In this document: one piece after another, positions 51,471 to 60,912 of the stretch
Position numbering within the stretch: position 1 is the stretch's first letter
Layout of the letters: every line of letters begins with the position of its first letter
NCBI GenBank assembly: GCA_030041215.1
Contig: JASHOH010000015.1
Span: forward strand, 27,871 to 91,870
Length of the DNA: 64,000 nt
Direction: 5' to 3'
Origin: Candidatus Sulfotelmatobacter sp.
GTDB lineage: Bacteria > Acidobacteriota > Terriglobia > Terriglobales > Acidobacteriaceae
Made by a program: the position numbers and the translations under genes
The notes under the pieces: model-generated
The model's database searches: none
What the model was told of the DNA's origin: nothing
Seen by the model: only the letters and a program-made list of their open reading frames with translations

Positions 51471-54440
51471 TTAGAAGCTGAATGTGGCTTGCAGGTCAAT
51501 ACGGCGGTTCGCCGGAGAGTTGTTGAACGGCCCGGTAGTCAGCCCGTTCGGGACATCGAAGAAACTGGATCCCAGAATGCCGCTTGGATTCGCCAGGTTT
51601 ACCTTGTTAAAAATGTTCCGTACCGAAGCGCCAATGGTGAAATTGTAACGGCGGTCGGAAGTACTACCGAGGCCCACGGGGCCACCGCCTCCGAAAAGCG
51701 GCCCGCCGCGTCCACCACCGCCGCCGCGCCCACCGCCTCCGGGGCCGCCGCCCTGACTTTGATTGCCAGCACCTTTGCCCACACGTGGGCCGAAGCCGAA
51801 GCTCTTGGTCAGGCGGAGATTCAGGGTCGCGTGCGCAGGGCCGGAGCCGTAGTTGATGGGGACAATTTTTTCTCCTGGAACTGCCGGATTTGCCGGATTG
51901 GCGTCGAAGGTTCCCAGCGGCGTGCAGTAGATCGCGCCGTGGGGGGGCGTTCCGTTCGGGCATGTCGCGGGAGATACGAACCCCGGGCGATCATTGAAGA
52001 TCGAATCGTTATTGAGATCATTGGTGGTGGTGATGTTAAAAGGTGAACCCGACCAGACCACCACAAACGGGCTAAGCCGAAAGTTCATCGGCAGTGCCAC
52101 GGATCCTCCCATGAACGCGCGATTTCGCAGGTCAAACGATGCTCGGCCGTAATCCTGACTGATGTTGTACGAGTTCGAGGGGAAGCTGGAAACCCCGGAG
52201 GTATCGCTGTTGGCGTAGTTCAACACGTAGTATCCAAACAACTGGAGCTTCGTGCCGACACGCACGTTTGTGTTGGCAATCAGCTGGTTCTGCCGGAAAA
52301 CCGCCTCGGAAACGTACTGATACAGATTGCCCTCGTTCGGGTTCGGCCGCACGGTGCTCCCCGGTGTGCCGGGATAAGGCGCATTAGCGTTAATCGTGAG
52401 GAGTTGATCGAAGCCGCGGGAATTTAAGTAGGTGACATTCAAGGTTGCCGTCTTCGTGAGCTGGCGCTCTACGCTCACCGCCGTCTGAAGCGTGTAGGGT
52501 GCGTGCAGGCGCGGGCTGATTTGATAAATGGCCGGCGTGACCGGAGCTGTGCTTCCCGTGCAGGTAGAAAAATCGGTAAGCGATGTACACACGGGATTGT
52601 CGATCACAAATTGCCTCTGTGTCACGCCATTTACCAGCTGCGCCTGCAGGATTTGGGCCTCCTGAAAGCGGTCATAGAAAATACCAAACCCGCCGCGCAA
52701 CACGACTTTCGGAGGCGCGGATTTGCCGCCCACACCCCAGGCAAAACCCAGCCGCGGCGCCCAATCTGCGTGGTCCTGAATGTCATTCTGCGTCTCAAAG
52801 CGCAGACCGTAGCTAAGCGTGATGTTCGAACGCAATTTCCAATCGTCCTGATAGTAAAGTCCGAGGTCGTAATTGGTAACGATCACCGAGGGCGTCCCTG
52901 CTGTGTAGGTGAGTTGCGTCGCGATCGGCGTATTCGGGATGATTCCCGTTTGCTGCGCCGTGTAGTAGGTCGAATACGGAATTGGACAAGGTTGCGTGTT
53001 GCACGGCAGCGAGGTGTTTAGCGATGAAAACGTAAATGTCCCATTGAAGCCCGAGGTCGTCGTGTTGGCGTCTCTGATCCCGCGCACTCGCGCGCCGAAT
53101 TTCACGGTGTGATTGCCGTGAATCACCGATGTGTAGTTCTGCAATTCGTAGTGATCCTGATGATCGATGACATCGCCCTGGCTGTTGCCGCCACCGCCGA
53201 ATGCCCCCAGCACGTTCAGAGTTGGGCTTGAATTCTGGGCGTACTGGTTCGAAAGATCGCGCAGATACTGAAAGCGCAACTCGTTAACAATCTTCGTCCC
53301 GATCACCTGCGTGTCGGTAATTTGCAGAGTGTGCTCGGTTGATGCGGAGCTGTACGCTTGCGACGATAAATTGAACTGACCGATTCCATTATCGCTCTCG
53401 GTATCGCGATAATACTGATAGCGCGCCGTCAGGGTATTGTTTTTGGTGAGCTGGTAATCGATTCTCGGTGTGATGTTGGTTCGCAGCCTGCGATTGGGCA
53501 CCCCCTCAATGACGGGTGTCTCGACTGGGGCAGTCGGAGAACCGCTCAGAATAGTCGCATTCACCGCCGAGAGGTCGTTGATCGTCCGGTGCTGTGCATC
53601 GACATAGAAGGACGCGTTCTTACTGATCGCCCCGCCGATGTTCCCACTGAACTGGGTTATGTCATAGCCGGGCTGGTTCGGACCGCCAAACGGATTCGGC
53701 GAATTGAATGCCGAGTCATTGCCGCTGGCGAAGACCTGGCCGTGAAATTTGTCGGTGCCCGGCTTGGTGAAGATCTCGATGCGCCCATAGCCCAGCTTGT
53801 CGTATTCGGAGGAAAAGGGATTCTGGTTGATGCGAATTTCGCGAATGGATTCTTTGGGCGGAAGCTGGCCGGCAGAAAAGCCGTCGATATAAAGTTGTCC
53901 GCCGTTGGGGCCGGCGGATGGTCCAGCCAGCGCCTGTAAATCTGTCAGCAGTTCGTCGGGATCGTCCGGCAGAGCTTCCAGTTCCTTTCCCGAAATCGTG
54001 ATCGCACCGGCATTGTTCTCCGGATTGACGTCGACTATAGGGGCAGTATCAGATACCTGGATCTTTTCCTGCTCTACTTCAATCGCCATGGACACATTCA
54101 GGCGCAACGGTTGATCTGCCATGACCACCTTGTCGTTTTCATAGACAGAGAATCCGGGAGCAGTGACGGTGAGTGAATACTGCCCGGGAGCCAGGGCGTT
54201 GAACTCGTACGCACCCTGACCGTTCGTCTTGGTTGTAACCGGAGATGCGGAAACAGACGGGGGCGTCAAAATTACGTCGGCATTGGCCATGGCGGCGCCG
54301 GAGGGATCGGTAACGGTTCCGCGCAGCGCACCCTTATTGGCTGCGTTCTGTGGGGGGGAAGTCTGCGAGAAAGTCAAAACAGAGCAGAGCTGCAAAAACA
54401 GCAACATGAGAACAACAGAGAAATAAGTATGTACTTTCAT
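51471..54440 (-). CDS. TonB-dependent receptor, Oar-like, with carboxypeptidase-regulatory N-terminus
   Basis: This is a 989-residue outer-membrane receptor. The start at 54440 (MKVHTYFSVVLMLLFLQLCSVLTFSQ) gives a clean signal peptide; ATG 54476 is another choice. Residues about 35-120 are a CarboxypepD_reg-like domain (GALRGTVTDPSGAAMANADVILT). A plug follows (GKELEALPDDPDELLTDLQ, then KESIREIRINQNPFSSEYDKLGYGRIEIFTKPG). The rest is barrel with many aromatic beta strands, a Gly-rich insert near residue 905 (GGGPGGGGRGGGGG), and it ends in Phe. Typical of Acidobacteria. The substrate is unknown. The DUF5666 gene is 62 bases upstream. Confidence 0.92.
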   Translation of the reverse strand: MKVHTYFSVVLMLLFLQLCSVLTFSQTSPPQNAANKGALRGTVTDPSGAAMANADVILTPPSVSASPVTTKTNGQGAYEFNALAPGQYSLTVTAPGFSVYENDKVVMADQPLRLNVSMAIEVEQEKIQVSDTAPIVDVNPENNAGAITISGKELEALPDDPDELLTDLQALAGPSAGPNGGQLYIDGFSAGQLPPKESIREIRINQNPFSSEYDKLGYGRIEIFTKPGTDKFHGQVFASGNDSAFNSPNPFGGPNQPGYDITQFSGNIGGAISKNASFYVDAQHRTINDLSAVNATILSGSPTAPVETPVIEGVPNRRLRTNITPRIDYQLTKNNTLTARYQYYRDTESDNGIGQFNLSSQAYSSASTEHTLQITDTQVIGTKIVNELRFQYLRDLSNQYAQNSSPTLNVLGAFGGGGNSQGDVIDHQDHYELQNYTSVIHGNHTVKFGARVRGIRDANTTTSGFNGTFTFSSLNTSLPCNTQPCPIPYSTYYTAQQTGIIPNTPIATQLTYTAGTPSVIVTNYDLGLYYQDDWKLRSNITLSYGLRFETQNDIQDHADWAPRLGFAWGVGGKSAPPKVVLRGGFGIFYDRFQEAQILQAQLVNGVTQRQFVIDNPVCTSLTDFSTCTGSTAPVTPAIYQISPRLHAPYTLQTAVSVERQLTKTATLNVTYLNSRGFDQLLTINANAPYPGTPGSTVRPNPNEGNLYQYVSEAVFRQNQLIANTNVRVGTKLQLFGYYVLNYANSDTSGVSSFPSNSYNISQDYGRASFDLRNRAFMGGSVALPMNFRLSPFVVVWSGSPFNITTTNDLNNDSIFNDRPGFVSPATCPNGTPPHGAIYCTPLGTFDANPANPAVPGEKIVPINYGSGPAHATLNLRLTKSFGFGPRVGKGAGNQSQGGGPGGGGRGGGGGRGGPLFGGGGPVGLGSTSDRRYNFTIGASVRNIFNKVNLANPSGILGSSFFDVPNGLTTGPFNNSPANRRIDLQATFSF

Positions 54441-54502
54441 TGATGGTTCTTTCACTAAGAGAGAACTGTTCCCCATGAATTCAAACAGCCTAAAAACTGA
54501 GA

Positions 54503-55753
54503 TCACGGTCCAGCATCCCCCGCCGGCATACTTAAGCTCCACGGCGTCAGAATCCCGGCAGCACTGGCGCTGGGAGCAGCTTGTAATATAGGTTCCACGC
54601 CTGTTAGCAGAGTTACTACACTGCCAGTTCCAGCCGTACCTTCGGTTGCGAGAACCACGACCGCATCGCCCTTGTGCAGGTCGTTCAGCGACAGTGGCGG
54701 CAATCGGTTCAGCATCTGCTGCAAATCAGGCGCACCGTTGCCCGAGCGTCTGAAACCGCCGTTTTCTCCCTGTGCGCTTGTTGCCGTAGCCGGAGCCGCT
54801 GCCGCAGGTTGGCCGGCGCTTGGTGCATTCCCAGATCCCGGCGTCGCAGCCCCCACCCCACGCTTCAGACGCATTGCTATACGTTGCGCCATCTCGGCAG
54901 GTAGCTGATGAAGCTGCGAGTCCTGCGTAACCTTCACCGTGAGCAACTTTTTTGACAACAAATCCTGAACGCTCACTGTCGAGGAACTTGCAGCAACAGA
55001 GTTCACGGTTCCCGCGATGTTGCGGAATGTACCCGAAACGATTTCTTCGGCGTTGAAGTCATTTCCATCTGCACCGCGATCGCCGCGCGCGCGCACCTGA
55101 TCGCCGGGATGAATCGCAGAGAGCGTGCTGGGTTTGGCGTCATCGAATTTCACGGAATCGGGAGCATAACGGCGAATTACCGTGTTCGCCGCCGCGTGAA
55201 TGACAACATCTTTCTTCACCCCGAAACTGCCCACCGAAACAGTAACTGTTCCTGCCGATGGATCGACCGAACTAACAATTCCGCCGGTGCCGCGTTTCTG
55301 CCAGTCCTGGAGCTCCTGTTCGTGCTTGGCTTCCAGGTCGGAAAGCTTCATCGCAACGATTGTCGAAGCAAGAATCGAGCCGTTATCTGCGATCTTGCCC
55401 CCGACCAGGATGCGGTCGCCAACTTGAAGATCCTGCAACTGGATCGGCGTAGCATTTTTGAGATCTTTCTCGCCAGGTGCGGTGCGGAGAATGCGCGAAT
55501 TCGGTTGAACCGTAACGTTTACGTTGGAGCCCGAATCGGGCGTGAGGATGATGATATTCCCGTTGATTGCGTTGACGGCGCCAATGCGGCGAGTTATAGA
55601 ACCGGGAGCGTCGGACTGCGCGGTCTGTGGACCTGCCTGCAGTGCAGGGCACGACCCAATGTAACAAACCATCGCGAGCACCAGGGAAACTGCACAGAGG
55701 AGTGATCGCCGGACCGCTTCAGGCATACGCTTGCAAGCTCTCGATTGGGACAC
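54503..55753 (-). CDS. Exported DUF5666-type repeat protein
   Basis: This 416-residue protein has a signal (SLLCAVSLVLAMVCYIGSCPALQA) and three repeats of the DUF5666 kind. These are GAVNAINGNIIILTPDSGSNVNVTVQPNSRI, GIVSSVDPSAGTVTVSVGSFGV and GTVNSVAASSSTVSVQDLLSKK. Each repeat has about 70-90 residues and is OB-like. A low-complexity Ala/Pro/Gly segment and a last part with HKGDAVVVLATEGTAGTGSVVTLLTG follow. It directly precedes the TonB receptor on the same strand, so the two may be cotranscribed. The function is unknown. Confidence 0.82.
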   Translation of the reverse strand: MSQSRACKRMPEAVRRSLLCAVSLVLAMVCYIGSCPALQAGPQTAQSDAPGSITRRIGAVNAINGNIIILTPDSGSNVNVTVQPNSRILRTAPGEKDLKNATPIQLQDLQVGDRILVGGKIADNGSILASTIVAMKLSDLEAKHEQELQDWQKRGTGGIVSSVDPSAGTVTVSVGSFGVKKDVVIHAAANTVIRRYAPDSVKFDDAKPSTLSAIHPGDQVRARGDRGADGNDFNAEEIVSGTFRNIAGTVNSVAASSSTVSVQDLLSKKLLTVKVTQDSQLHQLPAEMAQRIAMRLKRGVGAATPGSGNAPSAGQPAAAAPATATSAQGENGGFRRSGNGAPDLQQMLNRLPPLSLNDLHKGDAVVVLATEGTAGTGSVVTLLTGVEPILQAAPSASAAGILTPWSLSMPAGDAGP

Positions 55754-55854
55754 ATACCAATGTACATCGCGCGCACACGCGGAAGCCGCGGTTTTACAAA
55801 GTTTTACTTCTCAGACAAGACAAAAAGGAAAACACAGGGAAGACGGGGTAAGAC

Positions 55855-56823
55855 CTATTCCGCGATCAGCAGGTTTTCGGCGAAGGGCCACTCGCGGTCG
55901 ATCCACTGCGCTTCACAGCGAAAGCCTGCGCTGCGAGCCATAACGAAGATTTCTTCGGCCGAATACTTGTGGCTGCTTTCCGTCCAGATGGTTTCGCCAT
56001 CTTCAAATTCGACCGAAAGTTCGGCCGCAGGAATATTCACCGTCTGGCGGCATGTGGAACGGAGATGCATTTCCACGCTGCGGTCGACGTGGTTGATGCG
56101 CGCCTCATGTTTGAATTGAGCCAAATTGAAGTCGCCATCGAGCTGGCGATTGATACGCGCGAGCAGGTTCAGATTGAACGCGGCGGTCACTCCGAGTTCG
56201 TCGTCATAGGCGGCGAGCAGTTGCACGCCCGGCTTTTCCAGATCCGTACCGAGCAGAAGAGAATCCCCCGGCTGAAGAATGCGGCGAACTTCAGCCAGAA
56301 ACTGAATGCCTGCAGGACGGTCGAAATTGCCGATGGTACTGCCGAGAAAGAGCACGAGAAGATGCTGTCCGTTTTTGCGCTGAGCGGCGACTTCAAGAAG
56401 ACCATCGAGATATTCGCGCTCGAAGCCGAGAATGCTGATGGAGTCGATGTCGCTCAGCTCACGCTCACACATGACCAGCGCTGAGCGGGAAATTTCGATG
56501 GGATAGTAGCGCGTGCGCTGGCGGCGGCACAACGCTTCGAGAATGTGGCGGGTCTTGCGTCCGCTGCCGCTGCCAAGCTCGGCGACGGAAACGGGCGTAA
56601 CCAGGCGCTCGACAATGTCGTGGCTATGACGGCGCAGCAGGCGTTCATCGGCACGCGTGAGGCCGTACTCCGGAAGATGGCTGATGACCTCGAAAAGCGC
56701 GGAGCCTACGTCGTCGTAGAGATATTTCGATAGCAGTTCCTTCTGCAACGGTTCCGTCAGCCCGGCGCGCACGTCGGCGGCAAATTCATAAGTTGTATTT
56801 GGGGTAATGGCGTGAACCAGCAT
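55855..56823 (-). CDS. egtD: L-histidine N-alpha-methyltransferase
   Basis: EgtD adds three methyl groups to histidine to give hercynine in ergothioneine synthesis. The start at 56823 has AAGGAGAG ten bases upstream; the longer frame to 56853 adds nothing. Family text: KYLYDDVGSALFEVISHLPEYGLTRADERLL, SAM site VAELGSGSGRKTRHIL, YYPIEISRSAL, LVLFLGSTIGNF, and QFKHEARINHVDRSVEMHL. The length of 322 residues matches. It lies 51 bases downstream of egtB on the same strand. Confidence 0.95.
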   Translation of the reverse strand: MLVHAITPNTTYEFAADVRAGLTEPLQKELLSKYLYDDVGSALFEVISHLPEYGLTRADERLLRRHSHDIVERLVTPVSVAELGSGSGRKTRHILEALCRRQRTRYYPIEISRSALVMCERELSDIDSISILGFEREYLDGLLEVAAQRKNGQHLLVLFLGSTIGNFDRPAGIQFLAEVRRILQPGDSLLLGTDLEKPGVQLLAAYDDELGVTAAFNLNLLARINRQLDGDFNLAQFKHEARINHVDRSVEMHLRSTCRQTVNIPAAELSVEFEDGETIWTESSHKYSAEEIFVMARSAGFRCEAQWIDREWPFAENLLIAE

Positions 56824-56874
56824 AATGACTCTCCTTACTTCTCGACCGCTCACCTGCGAGCGGCCGTGCTACGT

Positions 56875-58224
56875 TTAGCGGCTCACGCAGCGAAATCCCG
56901 TGTACGCGTACTGATAGTGCGCTTGAAACCAGTTGCGGAAGCTGCGGCGCAACATGCATGCGGCGGTGCGCGGCGATCCGCCTCTCAGGACGAAGTGTTT
57001 GCCGTCGAAAAAATCTGCTGAGTACCCACGATAGAACGGGAATGGCTCAAATCCGGGGAACGGGCCGAATTCGGTTGAGGTCCACTCCCAGCCATTGCCC
57101 AACATTCCTTGGACTCCGAAAGCGCTCTGCGATTGCGGAAACGCGTTTACAGACGCAGGGCTCCAGCGCGCAAAATCGAAATCTCCCAACGCTGCGTTGG
57201 GAGATTGTTCTCCCCAGGGATAAGTTCGTTCTTTGCCATTCGGAGTTCCATATGCCGCGCGCTGCCACTCAGCTTCCGTTGGCAGTGACTTCGCTGCCCA
57301 ACGCGCATGAGCTTTGGCCTCGGCGTGGCTGACGTAGACCGGCCAATCGAGCGGCAACGGAATTTCGTCGAACATCGTGCGATACAGCCAGCGATTGCCC
57401 TCAGGTTTCCAGAACACCGGATGTGAGATTCCCTGCTGCGATTTCCAGTTCCAATCTGCTTCGCTGCCGTCGTCGCCAGTCCAGAAGCCGCGAGTTTCAT
57501 ATCCACCGGCATGGATGAACTCGAGAAATTGCCGGTTCGTCACCATGTATTGATCGATGGCGAATGCGGGCACATGAACGGTGTGCTCTTCAAATTCGTT
57601 GTCCCAGCCAAATGCAGCGCTGGCGTGCGAGAGGCCAAGCGTAACTTCGCCAGCGGGAATTTCGACGCTGCGGGGAACAATAGGCGGAGCGGCAGGATCG
57701 CGCGGCTCAGACTGCCGCCGTTTTCGATTGAGAGGCAACTGGTGGAACATGTAGGCCAGCGTTTCCGCGTGCATCAGCCGATGCTCGATCGCGACGTTCA
57801 AATAAGTGGCGAGAGAAAAACCGTCGCTCTCATGAGTGCGAGAATCAGATGGGGTGTCGGTCAGTTTGTCATCGAGAGCAGACCTGACTTTTGTGACGTA
57901 CTCCTGCACAGCTACGATGGAAGGCCAGTCGCCGGGCTGGTCCGTGGGCAAGCCGCCGCCGACCGGATCGATTCCGAACGCAAACAGCCGGTCAAACTCG
58001 GGATGGAAACTCTTTAGTCCCAAAACCCGCTCGTGAAGAAGGTTCCAATCGAACGCTTCGAGGTGGCCAATATAGAAAATGATGCGATGCCGCTCGGGAA
58101 TGGGCCGTTCATACAGAGAATCGGAGTTAACAATTGCGAACAGATCGTCGGTTTGCTGGCGGGCACGAGAGATTTGCTGAAGCAGATCGTGAGAAGTGGC
58201 GGAGTCGCTGGCAATGGCTGGCAT
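56875..58224 (-). CDS. egtB: Ergothioneine biosynthesis sulfoxide synthase EgtB
   Basis: EgtB is a non-heme iron enzyme joining a thiol and hercynine. The start at 58224 is set by GGAGGACCG before ATG; the frame to 58287 adds no conserved text. The N-terminal DinB-like domain has iron-type His in IGHLEAFDWN and VAIEHRLMHAETLAYMFHQL (His-x3-His). The C-terminal formylglycine-generating-enzyme-like fold has SLPTEAEWQRAAYGTPNGK, GMLGNGWEWTSTEFGPFPGF and RRSFRNWFQAHY. 449 residues. No egtA or egtC is nearby, so the thiol may be free cysteine or gamma-Glu-Cys from elsewhere. Confidence 0.94.
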   Translation of the reverse strand: MPAIASDSATSHDLLQQISRARQQTDDLFAIVNSDSLYERPIPERHRIIFYIGHLEAFDWNLLHERVLGLKSFHPEFDRLFAFGIDPVGGGLPTDQPGDWPSIVAVQEYVTKVRSALDDKLTDTPSDSRTHESDGFSLATYLNVAIEHRLMHAETLAYMFHQLPLNRKRRQSEPRDPAAPPIVPRSVEIPAGEVTLGLSHASAAFGWDNEFEEHTVHVPAFAIDQYMVTNRQFLEFIHAGGYETRGFWTGDDGSEADWNWKSQQGISHPVFWKPEGNRWLYRTMFDEIPLPLDWPVYVSHAEAKAHARWAAKSLPTEAEWQRAAYGTPNGKERTYPWGEQSPNAALGDFDFARWSPASVNAFPQSQSAFGVQGMLGNGWEWTSTEFGPFPGFEPFPFYRGYSADFFDGKHFVLRGGSPRTAACMLRRSFRNWFQAHYQYAYTGFRCVSR

Positions 58225-58434
58225 CGGTCCTCCAAATTTCGTGAGCGGGCAGAAACTAGCGGGTGCCAAAAAGCTGGAAAACGGCAAAATTCATCAGGAT
58301 TCTATGCATTCGTATTACTCGCGGTATAGGGTGATATACCTAACAGGAAATACTTCTAACAGCCCCAGCCCCCCACAGACTGGAGCAAAGTCTTAGATGT
58401 CGAGGAGTGCCCTAGGGTCGCATGGAAACAGAGT

Positions 58435-59454
58435 CTATGGAATTAAGCCCTTTTGCCGCAAGAACTGCCGTGCGACATCTTTCACGTCTCGACGCTGTCC
58501 ATCCAGAGCGTAGTTCAGTTGTTCCATTTCGCGATCGGAAATTTTGCCGCCTAACTCGGCCAGCACTGCAGCAACTTCAGGATGTTGCTGCAGCGTTTGT
58601 TGGCGTATGACCATCACCGCCTCATAGGGCGGGAAGTAATGACGGTCATCCTCGAGCATGAAAAAATCAAAGGCAGGAATCAGTCCGTCGGTGGCGTTGC
58701 CGGCCGCCATATCAATCTGATGATTTTTCAATGCTGGCGCGAGAAGCCCGAGATCCATAACACGCGGCGGTTCGGCAAAGTGCAAACCGTAAGTAGCCGC
58801 GAGCCCGGCGTAGCCGTCGGGACGCTCCATGAACTCATAACCGAACCCCGCGCGCCATCGCGGAGTAAACGCGGCCGCTTGCGACAGAGTTTTCAGATTC
58901 AAACGGCGCGCATCGTCACCCCTAATTTCCATCGCAAAAGTATTATTGAAGCCAAAAGGAGGGCCGAGCGTGAGGCCCAGTTTGGTTTCATATTCTGTCT
59001 TCACGCCCCGGTAGACGTCATCTTTATCGCCTCCCACCTTCTCCTTGAGGATGGCCGCCAAGGCCGTGCCGGTATATTCGGGATAGAGATCTATGCGTCC
59101 TGCCAATATTGCCTGCTGACAAATATAGGTTCCGGCGAGATAGAAGCGGCGCTCCACCTTTAAGTGCGTTCTCGATTCAATCTGCTGAGCGACCAGTTCC
59201 GCTAGGATCATGGATTCGGTAAAGTTCTTGGAACCGATTACGATTCGATTGGAGTGGGACGGAGCGCAGGAGGAGACGAGCAACGAGGAAAGAATGAGAC
59301 TGCTGATGACGAATTTGAAAAAAAAGTTTGCATGCGGAGAACCATGCCGGGGCTGAAGCCCGAAATCTTCTTGGAGCCTTTCGCGGCCCTGGAGGGCCGC
59401 GCTTCCACGGTCGTACTGAGGCTCAGGACTTTTCTGGAAACCTGTGACGCGCAT
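58435..59454 (-). CDS. Osmoprotectant ABC transporter substrate-binding protein (likely 5'-damaged)
   Basis: This is a glycine betaine/choline-type binding lipoprotein (OpuCC/YehZ-like). VIGSKNFTESMILAELVAQQIE, DLYPEYTGTALAAIL, FGFNNTFAMEIRGDDARRLNL and DGLIPAFDFFMLEDD are diagnostic. A lipobox lies in LSSLLVSSCAPSHSN. From the ATG at 59454 the frame includes a repeat-derived N-terminal region before the signal. A normal lipoprotein start (MQTFFFKF...) lies in another frame, separated by one base in a T8 tract near 59320-59330. The true gene may thus be frameshifted. It is the third gene of the transporter operon. Confidence 0.78.
   Translation of the reverse strand: MRVTGFQKSPEPQYDRGSAALQGRERLQEDFGLQPRHGSPHANFFFKFVISSLILSSLLVSSCAPSHSNRIVIGSKNFTESMILAELVAQQIESRTHLKVERRFYLAGTYICQQAILAGRIDLYPEYTGTALAAILKEKVGGDKDDVYRGVKTEYETKLGLTLGPPFGFNNTFAMEIRGDDARRLNLKTLSQAAAFTPRWRAGFGYEFMERPDGYAGLAATYGLHFAEPPRVMDLGLLAPALKNHQIDMAAGNATDGLIPAFDFFMLEDDRHYFPPYEAVMVIRQQTLQQHPEVAAVLAELGGKISDREMEQLNYALDGQRRDVKDVARQFLRQKGLIP
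59346..59411. repeat. Second copy of the CCGGGGCT-AAGCCCG repeat, at the 5' end of the binding-protein gene
   Basis: GCCGGGGCTGAAGCCCG (59346-59362), then CGCGGCCCTGGAGGGCCGC and CTTCCACGG (to about 59411), is the partner of the copy at 37010-37093. Here it lies between the upstream ATG and the signal peptide of the transporter gene and supplies in-frame codons. A 15-bp tandem, AAAGAAGTCCTGACC / AAAGAAGTTCTGACC, lies next to it (about 59456-59485). Confidence 0.7.
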
Positions 59455-59503
59455 CAAAGAAGTCCTGACCAAAGAAGTTCTGACCAATCTTCGCCCCGCT
59501 GTC

Positions 59504-60136
59504 TCATCTTGGCCGCAGACGCCTCTCCAGCCAACCGAGAGTGAAATCGGCCGCCAACGCCAGAAGTGCCGCGGGAATCGCGCCAGCGAGAATAAGCTGA
59601 TTATTTACCATCGCGAGTCCGCGGAAGATGAACTCGCCCAATCCGCCCGCGCCGATGGCCGCGGCAATGGTCGCAAGTCCTACAGAGACCACGACCGCAA
59701 TGCGTACTCCGGAAAAAATGACACTCAAAGCCAGCGGCAGTTCGACGTGAAACAGTAATTGACTTTCAGTCATCCCCATGCCGCGTGCTGCTTCAACCAC
59801 CGCCGGATCGACGCTGCGGATTCCAGTGAACGTGTTGCGAATCACAGGCAGTAACGCGTAGAGAGTAAGCGCGAGAATGGCGATGCGGTCGGCGCGCTCT
59901 CCAAGCCACGGAATCGGCAGCAAGAAACCAAAAAGAGCGAGGCTGGGAATTGTCTGAATCAAATTGGCCGTTCCCAGCACAGGCTTGTTCCAGATTGGCC
60001 GGCGCGCGCTGAGAATGCCCATCGGGACTCCGATCAGAACGGCAAACAGGGTGGAGATTCCCACCAGCCAGAGGTGCTCGAGCGTGAGTTCGAAAACCTG
60101 GTCCTGATTTTGCGAAAGAAAGTGAAAGAGGTTCAT
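59504..60136 (-). CDS. Osmoprotectant ABC transporter permease
   Basis: This 210-residue membrane protein has six helices, with the OpuCB-like text LEHLWLVGISTLFAVLIGVPMGILS. VIRNTFTGIRSVDPAVVEAARGMGMTESQLLFHVELPLALSVIFSGVR is the EAA loop that contacts the ATPase. It starts within the ATPase gene's stop (60133-60136 ATGA), so they are coupled. 16 bases separate it from the frame of the binding protein. No second permease gene is present, as found in some OpuC operons. Confidence 0.93.
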   Translation of the reverse strand: MNLFHFLSQNQDQVFELTLEHLWLVGISTLFAVLIGVPMGILSARRPIWNKPVLGTANLIQTIPSLALFGFLLPIPWLGERADRIAILALTLYALLPVIRNTFTGIRSVDPAVVEAARGMGMTESQLLFHVELPLALSVIFSGVRIAVVVSVGLATIAAAIGAGGLGEFIFRGLAMVNNQLILAGAIPAALLALAADFTLGWLERRLRPR

Positions 60137-60912
60137 GGCGCGCCTCCATGCGCGGCGGTTCGGCTATCGGCGAAAGCCTGCACGTAAGCGGCGGCGAGGG
60201 GATCGGCGGAGCACAGAAATTCCTGCGGAGTGAGAACCAGAACCAGGCGCCCCGCTTCCAGCAGCGCGATGCGCGAGCCCAGACGCAAGGCCTCACGCAG
60301 ATCGTGCGTCACGAAAACTACAGTCTTGTGCAGCCGCTGCTGCAGAGAAAGAAACTCGTGCTGCAACTGGGCGCGGGTGAGGGCATCGAGCGCACCGAAA
60401 GGTTCATCCATCAGCAGGATTGGTGGGTCAGCAGCCAGTGCCCGAGCTACTCCGACGCGCTGTCGCTGTCCGCCTGAAAGTTGATGAGGATAGCGCGAGC
60501 CGACGGCTGGCTCGAGTTCCACCAGTTGCAACAATTCGAGAACGCGCTGGTGGATTCGTTCAGCATCCCATCCTTCGAGACGAGGAACCAGTCCAATATT
60601 TTTTTCTACGGTGTAGTGCGGAAACAGTCCGGTTTCCTGGATCACATATCCGATGCCACGGCGCAAGCGAATGATGTCGCTGTTGCGCGTCGGTACGCCG
60701 TTGACCAGAACTTCCCCGCTGGTTGGAGTCGCCAGGTGATTGATCAGCTTTAATGCAGTGGTTTTTCCGGAGCCGCTGCGCCCCAGCAGCACGAGGGTCT
60801 CTCCCACAGCCACTTGCAGGTTCAAGCGCGAAAAAAGCGGATGACCGTTCGGCAGGTTGTAGGAGACATCGCGGAATTCAATGACCGGCCCGCCACTGGA
60901 AGTCTGTTCCAT
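60133..60912 (-). CDS. Osmoprotectant ABC transporter ATP-binding protein
   Basis: The ATG at 60912 (MEQTSSGGPVIEFRDVSYNL) is preferred over the TTG at 60936. The Walker A is GRSGSGKTTALKLI, the ABC signature is LSGGQRQRVGVARAL, and the Walker B is ILLMDEPFGALDALT. The H-loop is FVTHDLREAL. It has about 260 residues and no C-terminal CBS pair, unlike OpuAA or OpuCA, so osmotic gating through CBS is missing. It is the first gene of the three-gene transporter operon. Confidence 0.94.
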   Translation of the reverse strand: MEQTSSGGPVIEFRDVSYNLPNGHPLFSRLNLQVAVGETLVLLGRSGSGKTTALKLINHLATPTSGEVLVNGVPTRNSDIIRLRRGIGYVIQETGLFPHYTVEKNIGLVPRLEGWDAERIHQRVLELLQLVELEPAVGSRYPHQLSGGQRQRVGVARALAADPPILLMDEPFGALDALTRAQLQHEFLSLQQRLHKTVVFVTHDLREALRLGSRIALLEAGRLVLVLTPQEFLCSADPLAAAYVQAFADSRTAAHGGAP

